From: Baylisascaris procyonis
Lineage: Eukaryota > Nematoda > Chromadorea > Rhabditida > Ascarididae
Direction of reading: 5' to 3'
DNA: 64,000 nucleotides
NCBI GenBank assembly: GCA_037389465.1
Contig: JAZARR010000146.1
Span: 434,001 to 498,000, forward strand
Each line of letters opens with the position of its first letter. Position 1 is the first letter of the stretch. The translations under genes were made by a program, and so were the position numbers. The notes below the pieces were generated by a model, which worked only from the letters and a program-made list of their open reading frames with translations, was not told the origin of the DNA and ran no database searches. Of the stretch, positions 55,059 to 64,000 are shown piece after piece.

Positions 55059-58000
55059 GTTGTACGCTATATTGCCATTGATATAAAGTACGCCCTTCTA
55101 TTGACCCATGTAGCTATGCACCTATGATGTTCTGATTTTTTATGAGAATGCAGCTTATACTCGAGAGAGGAACATATTTTATGCTGCGCTTGTGGCGAAT
55201 TCTCTACAAGTGTATTACTGAATAGCACTTGCTAAAATAGACTGTATATTTTTCTATATTTTATTTAAAATTCTGCGCCACAGAATATATTTTGACATGA
55301 ACTATAGTATAGCATGAGTACGTTTTAAGTGCGAAAGTATAGCGTACTAATGGGTACATCGTTAAAGGGCATTATCATGAGCCACATAAAATATGCATAG
55401 TAATCCTATAGCGATATAGTGATGCGCAAAAGAACTTCACCAACAAGATCACATAATAATAGTAAAAATAGTCGAAATAATCGCAAAAAGAAAGAGAATG
55501 AAACAATATGCAACATTAAGTAACATAATTATATCGCATTATTATATCGCTAAGGTAAACGAGAGAGGAGCGTGCTTTATGACGTTTGCCACAGCATTCA
55601 GTTTGTTGATTTACTAGTAAGATGTGTGCAATGATGTATTCATAATCTTACATAAAATGACTGATCATTTTATTTTTTAAGGGAAATATTCATTTCTTTG
55701 TGGCACAACCAATTGAAATGAGAAAGTTCGACAGGCTGCAAAGTGCACGCAAATTGCTAAGCACGTTTAAGTGCCCATAACGCTTTTGAAGTCAATGGAT
55801 CAGCTTGAATATTGGCATAGATGAATCTATGGCTTGCGTTATATTTCTAGCCCAGTTTTGATGGTACAGGAGCTGGAGTCATCGGACAGATACAGGAATG
55901 AACATCATGCATACGCACAGGCGCAGCCGCCATTATTGCATGGAAGAACAATTTCATGCATGATCATGACGTGTGTAAATAGATTTAAATGATCACAAAA
56001 CGTGTACAAAAAACCCGGTTCAGAAGTTGCCGTCAAGGTGAGCAGGATGGATGGTCGGGCGCACTTGCTTTTATCCAAAAGGCGTTTGCAGAATCACTCC
56101 ACTGAAGGCGGCGTCCACACGCGATCAAGCGACGACGGTTCGAGCGTCGTCGGTGAAGGAGTGAACGGTAAGCGGCAACCTTTATCTATAGATTTACGTT
56201 GCACAACGATTCTAGCTGAACCCTGTGTGAAGGGGATTTAATGAAAAAATGGATCCTTTAAGTACTTCAAAGTGCATCACATTGTTGTTTTTTCCATCAA
56301 TAACTAATTAAATTATTGCTATAGGCAGATTCCGACTGGAGCTGCACATCAATTACTCATTTGCCTTTCTAATCGTCGTAATATCAAACAACCTTTTGGG
56401 TATAATGAGAGCGCCAAATGATAGTGAGATTGCTAGAGCGATTTCTTATAAAATTTTTTAAATATCAAGCGAGACGAATAGCGATCTTCGAAAATATTTA
56501 AACAGCACTCAGAACTTTCCATGCTCATGGCTTGTGCATTCGCGTTGTTAGGTTAAGCTAGCGAAATTAGCGAAATTTTTGAGTTAACGTGGTCAGAGCG
56601 AGACGAAGAAGGGCGGTCCTTGTTTTTTCTGGCGCTTCTTGAGACCCCCTTCTCATGTTTCCGTACGCACCTGGTTATGCAATAATGAGTTTATGGTGGT
56701 CGTTAAAAATATAAATTCAAGGCAAATATGTTGAGGATACTGTAGCGGAAAAATAATAAAAGGGCACGTGAACGCCACATTTCAAGGCCATATGATCATT
56801 TCGACTGGGAGGGAGATCGTATGATACAGCGTAATATGCTCTAGAACGGCGAGATTTTAGGACAAGAAAGAAGCCAGTAAAATTCTTAGTCATCACCTGC
56901 TAAATTATGGTATGTTCTATCCCCTAAGAAGAATCTTTCCAGTCGCCTATTCATTCCTCCCATGACTCCACTAACGCGTTCCTCTATCCCCAGTCTCTAC
57001 CACTTTCCAGAATGTTAAAGTGTCTCACATGTGGATAGCATTGGCTTAACTGAATAAGACCGATAATTCGGAGGGTTTTTTGTTTAGGTGGCGAAGTACG
57101 AACCTTATCGGGCCCGATTGCATCAACCTCTTCGCTGGTCTCGTCAGCATCAACGTCCGCGTCATCGTTCTATCCGGCGTTCAACACTGCTGTCAGCAGC
57201 GATTCACTTAGAGATATTCATTCAAGGTTCTGCATGCATTTCAAAAATGGAACGCCAAACATTGCTAAGAGGATTAAAGAAACAATGAAAACAGTGGAAA
57301 CTGCCAGCATAATCGGTTTGCGTAAATGTTTCGACAGCTGTTTATAATATCTACATGTGACTGTTATTAGTAGTATAAATGTGTGGCTTTATTGATGAGT
57401 TAAGGAGCAAATGTTTTTTATAGGAATGATAAATTACCGACACTCGACGCATGCCATATCGGAGGACAAGCAGAGAATCCTAGCGTAAAGTTGACCGCTT
57501 CAGCACAGGACGATTTAAGAAATCGTCGAAGAGCGCAACAGAAAGTATCAACGATTTTTGAAATATCAGCTGCTCAACGCAATGGCGATCGTAATGTCAC
57601 ATCTGAGGTCTGAGATTTTCTTTTGGTGCCGGAACCAACCATTTTAGCTGCTCTAGTTCTGCAAGTCCATTTTGGCGCATAGCCGTTTTCAATGAACAGA
57701 GGCTTAGGAGAGGATCAGTTATTTGGGTGTCGTTTGTGTAAAATGTCTTCTACATGATGTTAACTAAGATGACATGACCTTTAGTGGACTGACAGAATGG
57801 TGAGATGTGACAGGTAGCAATAGTTTGAGTATACCCAAAAGAAAACAATACACCTGTCTTGCTCATATCTGTGATATAATAATAGCTGCTTTAACTTATG
57901 GCAATTGTTAACACGTTCCTGTGTGCAATTATGCATCCGATTCTAATCAAACATTCAAATATATTCAACAGCAGCTTTAGACAGAGAACAATTGCTGTTA

Positions 58001-61000
58001 AAAACAACAAGGAAGGACACAGCCTCAGTTTTGAAGGCATTACTCTTTGATAGAAAGTGCCTAGGCAAATCTCAATGCCACTTAAAACATGTGGAGGGCG
58101 CCTCCTGTGCACATAAAGAAAAGCAGCATAATCGATTTCGCTTTTTTAGTTTTCCGCATTGTGGCAAGATCAGAACAATAAGAACACGAGCAACGTTCTT
58201 GCGGCATCGAAACACGACAGCTTTGGTAAGGAAATCCCATGCCGCCGATCTCCTCAAGCTACCCTCGCGATTACGAATCCTCAAAACGCTAAATTGAAGG
58301 TGACAATTTTGTTGAAGTACAACTGAAATTTCAATAGTATGGCAACACTATTGGATGACATTTCCACCTATCCCTCTGTCAACTTTCCTCTTGCTGAAGC
58401 CACCTATCATTATACTCATTCGCCCTCCTACCATATCATCATCGACTACCTTACTGAACAGTCGTGAGTGTTGAAAACAACTTTCCCAAGCTTCAGCTTT
58501 GACGTCGGAGCATCAAAAACCTCCAAACTGAGTTCAGCCTTGGCTATTTTTGAAAAAATGGTTTTCCTGATAGAAGCGACCGAAAATGTTTCTGATGAGA
58601 GATGAATTATGTCATCGTTGTGTATTTTTGTACACTGAAGTCGAAACCAATCGCAATCTTCCTTTATGACTCAGATTTGCTAAAATTTGAAAAAAAAATT
58701 TGCGCATCAATATGAAAACGCCGTAATCATTTTACGTGTTGTTTTGGTTTCGATGAAACTGAACAACCGAGAGATACTTCGTAAGGAATTCAATAAAGTG
58801 GTTATCTGTTCGGAGAAACTTTTTCTGATTCGGAAACCTCCTTCTGGATGATAGAAATTGTTTTCTTGCGCACCATTAGGAAGTATATATTCTTGTACGC
58901 GATTCTTAGGATCAGTATTGTCATTCTCGATTTCGAAATTAATTCTATTTTTTTATTCAGATGAAATTTCTTCGATAAAGATCGTAGATTTAAAATACGT
59001 TTGTGCTCAGATATTTGTTTTTCAAAGGGACTCCACGAAAAGCTCACTATTCAATAAATCACACTGTGAAAGGTTATTATAACCTTCTTACTCGATTTTC
59101 CTGAAATTTAAAACGACTTTATAATCCAGAGTTTTCTTTAAACGAGAATGTAACTTATAGGGAAAATTCTTCGAACTTTGACAAGTTTTTAAAGACCAGG
59201 TTTTCAAAATTCCATGTGAAATTAATGGGTCCTCATTGAAACATTTCCAAGGTATTCAGTCTTCATCAAAATCGAGCCATCCGTAGGCAGCCATTTCCTG
59301 ATGTATTTCTGTTGAAGATCAAAATTTTTCAAAGCTTTTTACAGTTCAGAAAAAATCGATGTGTATACTGAAGTCACAAATCCATGTTGAAAGCCGGCCT
59401 GTAAAACTGTAAGCTAATTTTGTGAGAATATCAAATTCCAAGTTTGGATCAGTGCAAAACAATAACGAATTTCTATTATTCGAAAAATCTCCGTCTACAT
59501 TAAAAAAAAACTTCCATATGATAAGCGATCATTGCATCAAATTGAGACTTCATTGTAAGTGGCCAGATTTCATCAGGATACGACAACCTACGAAAAATTT
59601 GCAGACTTTTTATGAGAAATTTACTCGTAGACTTTTTAAAACTTTCTTCCGGAACTTTCCGGAAGGCCTGGCATAAAATTGATTCGAGCAAAGATTCATT
59701 TTTTTGTCGCTCAGTGTTGCAAAGAATTCGTATCGAACGCGACAAGTGATACTATTCTTCAGATATGAGCACGTGCATAGTAACATGTATACAGAACATG
59801 AGAGGAGGTAGAAGTGTAGCACTGGGTGTGAAAAAAAATTCAATGCATAGCGAGCGGCTTTGAGCAGTGAGTGATGGATGATCGTGGATGGGAGGTGCAT
59901 CACAGGAGGAACAGGAGCCGAAGTAGCTTGCCACCGTTAGAGACCGAGAATTTCATCATTCAACGTCCTTTGTAGGAAAGAAGAGTGCATTGAATGAAGC
60001 TTTCTCAGAGCTATCGACTCATTACCGCATCGTGCGTTCGAGAGGTGCTCTTGAGTGAATGTTTTGCAGAGTTTGCACAAGGAGAACGCTGCCCTCAGAC
60101 GTCATTTGGACGAAGCAAACAACTATGTAGATACAGTGGAAATTGAGAATGAACAGGTATGTTATCTCACTCCTGATTTGACCTTCGATATGATGGATGA
60201 TGTGCTTTATTCGAATGAAATATGAAGCAATATTATGCACTCATCAACAATTAGTGGCTCATATGTTAGCTTATCTCTGATACAGCTATTTAACTTAGAT
60301 TTCACTCCTTTACGAGTGAAAATGGAATCATTTTCAGAACTTCACGACAATGTCGAACAAAATTGATGAGCTCTATGACGCACTCGACGAGAAGAACAGG
60401 CAGTTGAATGTCGCGAATGCGAGACTTAGTGAGAAAGAGCAAGAAATAAGCAAACTTCAAGAGCGCGTCAAACTATTAGAAAAGAATAACCAACGTCAGC
60501 AGCAGGTGATTGAATTGACGAGGTTAGTGTCACTAAATCCATATCGCCTACTCGGAGGTGATTGTTACACTTTGAGTACGCAATAGGGAATATTCACTTT
60601 CTGGGAAAACGAAATCGATCACTTGCAAAGGTCGTCAAATCGACCAACGATTTTAGTTCCTATACTTCGAGGATTAGTTTCAAATGATTCATACTTTTTG
60701 CTTTCTTATGCATGACAAAAAAAAACAACAATCATGACACCTTTCTTTTTCCTATGAGAAGGATAGACGGTGCGAAAAAATTGGTGGTAATATTTCAGGC
60801 TGCTATTTTAAGACATTTCAAACACTAAAGAGAGAGCAATATCGCAGTTATATGACCAACTACTCCTATTTAAGAGTTACTGCCTATTTACGCGGCCTCT
60901 ATAAGTGAAGCATTCTTGTGTTGCTGTAGGCCATGCACGTTGCCAGTGAATTTTCTTCTAAAGGCAAAGAGCTGAGGTCTTCGTTTCAAATACTGCAGTT

Positions 61001-63280
61001 TCCACAATACCAAAAATACCAAAAATACAAAATATCATATAACAAAAATCGGCCTAACTACTACAGTTGGGAGTGAACGGGGAATTTTAGGTCCTAATAC
61101 TTTCGTTGCACCGACTTTCTTCATGGCATTGTAGCTGATTTTTCAATTCCGGAAGAAATGAGAAGCCTCTAGATATTGTAGAGGTTAAGAGCAAAAGGCT
61201 TATTGTGTGGACGGAGCTTTAATATGCTTTCTTTAAGAGAAGAAGCGAGCCGTGGAAAGGAAAAACTTAGAGAAGCAGTAAAAGAGCGTGCTGAACTTCT
61301 ATTACGGAACGCATCACTCTTTCATCAGGTAAAACAAAAAGCAACGAAAATTCATTCATATTTGAGAAAAAAGATGAATTTCGTACAAGTACTTGCCTAA
61401 TGCAACGCTTATTTTTAAAGCTGGGACAAGAAAAAAGGAGTTGGTAGGAAGAAAGCAAGCTGCAGAGCAGGAAGGAAATGCCCTTCTGCTTTTCTAACCA
61501 CTTCATTGGAGCTGTATTTAAGGGACCTTTTCTTCTCCTTTCCTTCGAGTAGGCGCGCAGAAGTTTGGATTTAAATGCAAATAGTATATAAAAATTATGG
61601 ATGACCTTTATTTTGCCACTGGCGGGCCATTTTCTACCATTGATGCAGTGTCTGATTTTTCGGATTTCCTATAGCAATGCTAGCTATAGGAACTCCGAAA
61701 CAATTCTTTGCTGGAGGTTTTATAAAGCTCAAATTTTTCCGCTGGAATACGAAAAACGCGAATGGTCGATCGAGAGAGAACGGCTTTCAATGGAGCTCAA
61801 CGACGTGACAAGGGAGCTTGATCTCCAGAAGATGCTGCTCAACGGGGAAAGCATCTCTGAGATCGTTCAACGCGTAAGCTATCTCTCGCTTGATGAGTGA
61901 CCGTGAATATCTGTTGGTGGCATCATTCTGAGCAAGAAGGCTTTAAATATTCCGTTATGCTTCCTTTTGAATACAATAGAAAACAAGTTCTGCTAAGAAA
62001 TCTACTGGGAGCAACATATTGCTGAAGATAATGAAGCCTCTGGGAAAGTGCCTATTTTTGACACCAATGATGCAGAAAGATTTTTTTTTTTACTTTCAAG
62101 ATGGCCGATAAAAATGAGGCGGATTGAAGTCAAACGACGAGGAGAGTGCAATCTCGTTTTTGTAATCTACGAATAATGTTGATTCTAAGAACAAATAATG
62201 GTCGAACTCATCAAATTATTATTTTTGAACACTTCTGATTTCCTTTTGTACATCATTTTAATCTCATTTAATGTGGAACTACAAGTTTTTGAGAGAATTC
62301 ATCGAAACAATGAAAGTTCCGAGCTTTTATGCAAACTCTGTGAACAACAATTTCCAATAGCGTTTCAGAGCTGATGAACTGTCGTCACATAAAGTCGCGC
62401 AAATAGAAAAGCTTAACCCGAATCGTACAACACTCTTAGGCAGCTAATCACTCTAGTTGGCGGACAAACAAGTCGGCAAGAAATATTTACGATGGTCCCT
62501 TGACACGCTATGAAATTTGCTGAGTTTGAAGTATGATTTGCAGTGGGAGGTCAAGGTGTTCGAGTTGGAGGGCATGGTCGCAGACAGAGATGCTGCAATT
62601 CGTGCACAACAGCAGCGCATCGGCGAACTCAAGCAGGCGGCTACAAGGGGAGGTGGCGAGTTGTCCAGCAACGAGTCGATTATTTCACAGCAAGCAAATA
62701 CAAAAACCGATCCCACAACACTCGCTCATCTCAAGCGCATCCTCCACCAATGTTCGAGGAGGTGATGCTTTTTTCCATTGTGATTTTTCCAAAACGAGGC
62801 GCTAACTAAATCGTGCTCAGGAGACGGGAGGGAGGAGGCGTAGTTGCAGTTGGTATTCAAGCCATATTACACATGCTGGCTATGCCCATGTGTACGAGCA
62901 GCCGCTTGTTGATATTAGCCACTGCAACTCATTTAAACGTTTACATTTTGACCACATCCTTCAGCACTCTTACAAGGAAGCAATTCCTTTAGTAGTGTCC
63001 ATTTCACCTTGACCTTACCCAATGTGTCGCATTCGTAAACATTGATGGTCCATATCTGTTATATCAACGAGGAATTTGATTTCTGCGATCATTTAAAGAA
63101 CTTCTTCAGGGTGCTATTCAAGTGCACTTTGCAATTTTCAGCCCGGCGGATGAACAATATGCACAGTTGATAAAATTCATATGTGATATGCTTCATCTAT
63201 CGAGTGACGACAGTTTGGTCTTAATGGAGCAAATGAAACATCATACGCCTCGCCATCCGAATTCACAGGCATTACGATGA
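54872..63280 (+). CDS. Coiled-coil protein with GRIP/GRAB-like C terminus (golgin-like)
   Basis: Ten exons encode about 501 residues. The first 215 residues are polar and probably disordered (Ser/Asp/Glu-rich, then a Ser/Ala/Thr run). Residues about 219-440 are heptad-rich coiled coil, for example LHKENAALRRHLDEAN, MSNKIDELYDALDEKNRQLN, KLQERVKLLEKN and LREAVKERAELLLRN. At residues 441-485 the last two exons together read TTLAHLKRILHQCSRS, then QYAQLIKFICDMLHLSSDD. This parallels the GRIP pattern LEYLKNVLL...LLPVINTMLQLSPEE and the GRAB domain of GMAP-210, which tether coiled-coil golgins to Golgi membranes through Arl or Arf GTPases. The usual GRIP Tyr is replaced by His. Phases agree at all junctions, but one acceptor reads CCG. 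The start is the first Met after an in-frame TGA at 54779. The coiled-coil call is firm; the golgin assignment is inference. Confidence 0.75.
56024..56167 (+). CDS. Golgin-like gene exon 2
   Basis: Acceptor CCCGGTTCAG, donor AACG/GTAAGC, phase 1 at both ends. It encodes VAVKVSRMDGRAHLLLSKRR and a polar stretch HTRSSDDGSSVVGEGVN. Skipping it would also keep the frame. Confidence 0.65.
57088..57226 (+). CDS. Golgin-like gene exon 3: Ser-rich stretch
   Basis: Acceptor TTTTGTTTAG, donor TTCAAG/GTTCTG, phase 1 in and 2 out. It encodes GEVRTLSGPIASTSSLVSSA and FYPAFNTAVSSDSLRDIH. The longer open frame starting at 57088 is a shadow. Confidence 0.75.
57424..57607 (+). CDS. Golgin-like gene exon 4
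   Basis: Acceptor TTTTTATAG, donor GAG/GTCTGA, phase 2 in and 0 out. It encodes NDKLPTLDACHIGGQAENPS and AQDDLRNRRRAQQKVSTIFE. The donor is weak but phase is right. Confidence 0.75.
60070..60156 (+). CDS. Golgin-like gene exon 5: start of coiled coil
   Basis: Acceptor TGTTTTGCAG, donor CAG/GTATGT, phase 0. It encodes SLHKENAALRRHLDEANNYV and DTVEIENEQ. Intron 4 (about 2.5 kb) shows no other gene. Confidence 0.85.
60338..60522 (+). CDS. Golgin-like gene exon 6: coiled coil
   Basis: Acceptor CATTTTCAG, donor ACGAG/GTTAGT, phase 0 in and 2 out. It encodes MSNKIDELYDALDEKNRQLN and EKEQEISKLQERVKLLEKNN. Confidence 0.9.
61238..61328 (+). CDS. Golgin-like gene exon 7: coiled coil
   Basis: Acceptor CTTTAAG, donor CATCAG/GTAAAA, phase 2 in and 0 out. 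It encodes EEASRGKEKLREAVKERAEL and LLRNASLFHQ. Confidence 0.85.
61742..61873 (+). CDS. Golgin-like gene exon 8: coiled coil, non-AG acceptor
   Basis: It encodes LEYEKREWSIERERLSMELN, DVTRELDLQKMLL and ESISEIVQR, with a good donor CGC/GTAAGC in phase 0. Its start requires TTTTTCCG where TTTTTCAG is expected. No AG in the right phase lies nearby except a CAG at 61645, which would add 32 non-coiled residues. Confidence 0.65.
62544..62761 (+). CDS. Golgin-like gene exon 9: coiled coil and first GRIP/GRAB-like helix
   Basis: Acceptor TGATTTGCAG, donor CGAGGAG/GTGATG, phase 0 in and 2 out. It encodes WEVKVFELEGMVADRDAAIR and AQQQRIGELKQA, then a Ser/Gly linker and TTLAHLKRILHQCSR. Confidence 0.88.
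63142..63280 (+). CDS. Golgin-like gene exon 10: second GRIP/GRAB-like helix and stop
   Basis: Acceptor GCAATTTTCAG, phase 2 in. It encodes PADEQYAQLIKFICDMLHLS, SDDSLVLMEQMKHH and a short basic tail, then TGA at 63278-63280. Confidence 0.85.
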
Positions 63281-64000
63281 CCACGCGTCGATGAAGATCT
63301 GTATCGTTTCCGAGTTGTTAGCCTATTGGCAAGTTCCTAGGCAACTGAACTCTTGCAGATGATGCGTTTTGGTTTGAGAAGCCATGTGAAGTATTTCTGT
63401 TGAAGTTGAAATGCACTCTTTCGTTCCAGCAAATTAAATATGTCACTACACTCAGCCGGATATTACGTGAAGTAAATCGAAGCGGATGTCGTCGCTTCAT
63501 AGATACGCCGCATCGAAGAGTTGCGCTACATTTGGAACAGCATATAAGTTTAGCTGAATAATATACTGCCATTCGGTCGCTTCAATTTGAATCGAGCATT
63601 AACATATTCTCATTGCTGAATGCTCTCATGCATATCGCATTGATAGAAATAAAAATTTACTCGCGAATTCCTTTAATAAATAACAAGAATGAATATTCGA
63701 TAGCAAAACATCTGCGTATATGTTTCTCTAAAATGTCAAAATGAAGGCTATCACAGCGTTTTTCGAGGTTGATTGATTCCATCGAAACAGATGCAATAAT
63801 TTTTTGGGTTGCAGCATCTTATTGAAATGAATGTTTAAAATTCGAGACGACGCATACAGATTGATGCTGAATAAATGATACATATGTTTCATTTGTTCCG
63901 TTGGGGATAGGCGATTGAAAACCAAAATATGATTTTGTAATGAAAGCGCATCGTTTCCCCAAAAAGTCACTCACTGAATTCACGACGAAGCAATTGAATC
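63281..64000. other. 3' flank of the golgin-like gene
   Basis: No further gene is visible. AATAAA hexamers at 63648-63653 and 63675-63680 are candidate poly(A) signals about 370-400 nt after the stop. Confidence 0.5.

Noticed and set aside
57088..57288. 66-codon frame reading RLHQPLRWSRQHQ in golgin-like exon 3
   Set aside because: It is a shadow frame; the Ser-rich frame matches the phases of both neighbouring exons.
62369..62448. Exon-like segment (ADELSSHKVAQIEKLN) between golgin-like exons 8 and 9
   Set aside because: Needs a phase-2 entry while exon 8 ends in phase 0, and has no usable donor; exons 8 and 9 join directly in phase.

Overview
This looks like nuclear DNA of a nematode. The sequence is AT-rich, exons are short, most introns end in the worm-type acceptor TTTCAG or TTTTAG, and the recognisable proteins (a long Kazal-repeat secreted protein, mitochondrial ribosomal protein L41, a FARD-1-type fatty acyl-CoA reductase) fit a worm. 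Introns of 0.1-4 kb are longer than is usual in Caenorhabditis. I infer a parasitic clade V (strongylid-like) species, but the window alone does not prove this.

Layout. (1) Positions 660-24496, minus strand: one gene of about 19 exons for a secreted protein of about 1302 residues. It has a signal peptide, three Kazal-like domains, a Ser/Thr/Glu/Asn-rich region of nearly 500 residues in one exon, then eleven more Kazal-like domains. Reading phases agree at every junction I propose, and the summed coding length (3909 nt) is divisible by three. (2) 26460-29405, plus strand: mitochondrial ribosomal protein L41 in four exons, divergent from the Kazal gene. (3) 31412-39630, minus strand: a complete fatty acyl-CoA reductase in eleven exons (532 residues), convergent with the L41 gene and followed 12 nt after its stop by an AATAAA signal. 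(4) 39631-54871: about 15 kb with no confident gene. It holds TA, AAAT and poly-T tracts, two strong hairpins and several exon-like islands, one set of which may be part of an arrestin-fold (RGP1-like) gene. (5) 54872-63280, plus strand: a ten-exon coiled-coil protein of about 501 residues whose last two exons together resemble a GRIP/GRAB-type Golgi-targeting domain.

The genes are functionally unrelated and each appears to have its own promoter; nothing suggests an operon. The most unusual content is the Kazal gene: 14 domains, mostly non-basic residues at the predicted reactive site, a mucin-like insert, and one intron that only works with a GC donor. Other points of interest are an alternative acceptor and a retainable intron that would change the membrane tail of the reductase, and an apparent CCG in place of CAG at one acceptor of the coiled-coil gene. 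All exon boundaries were read by eye from splice motifs and phase; none has transcript support here.
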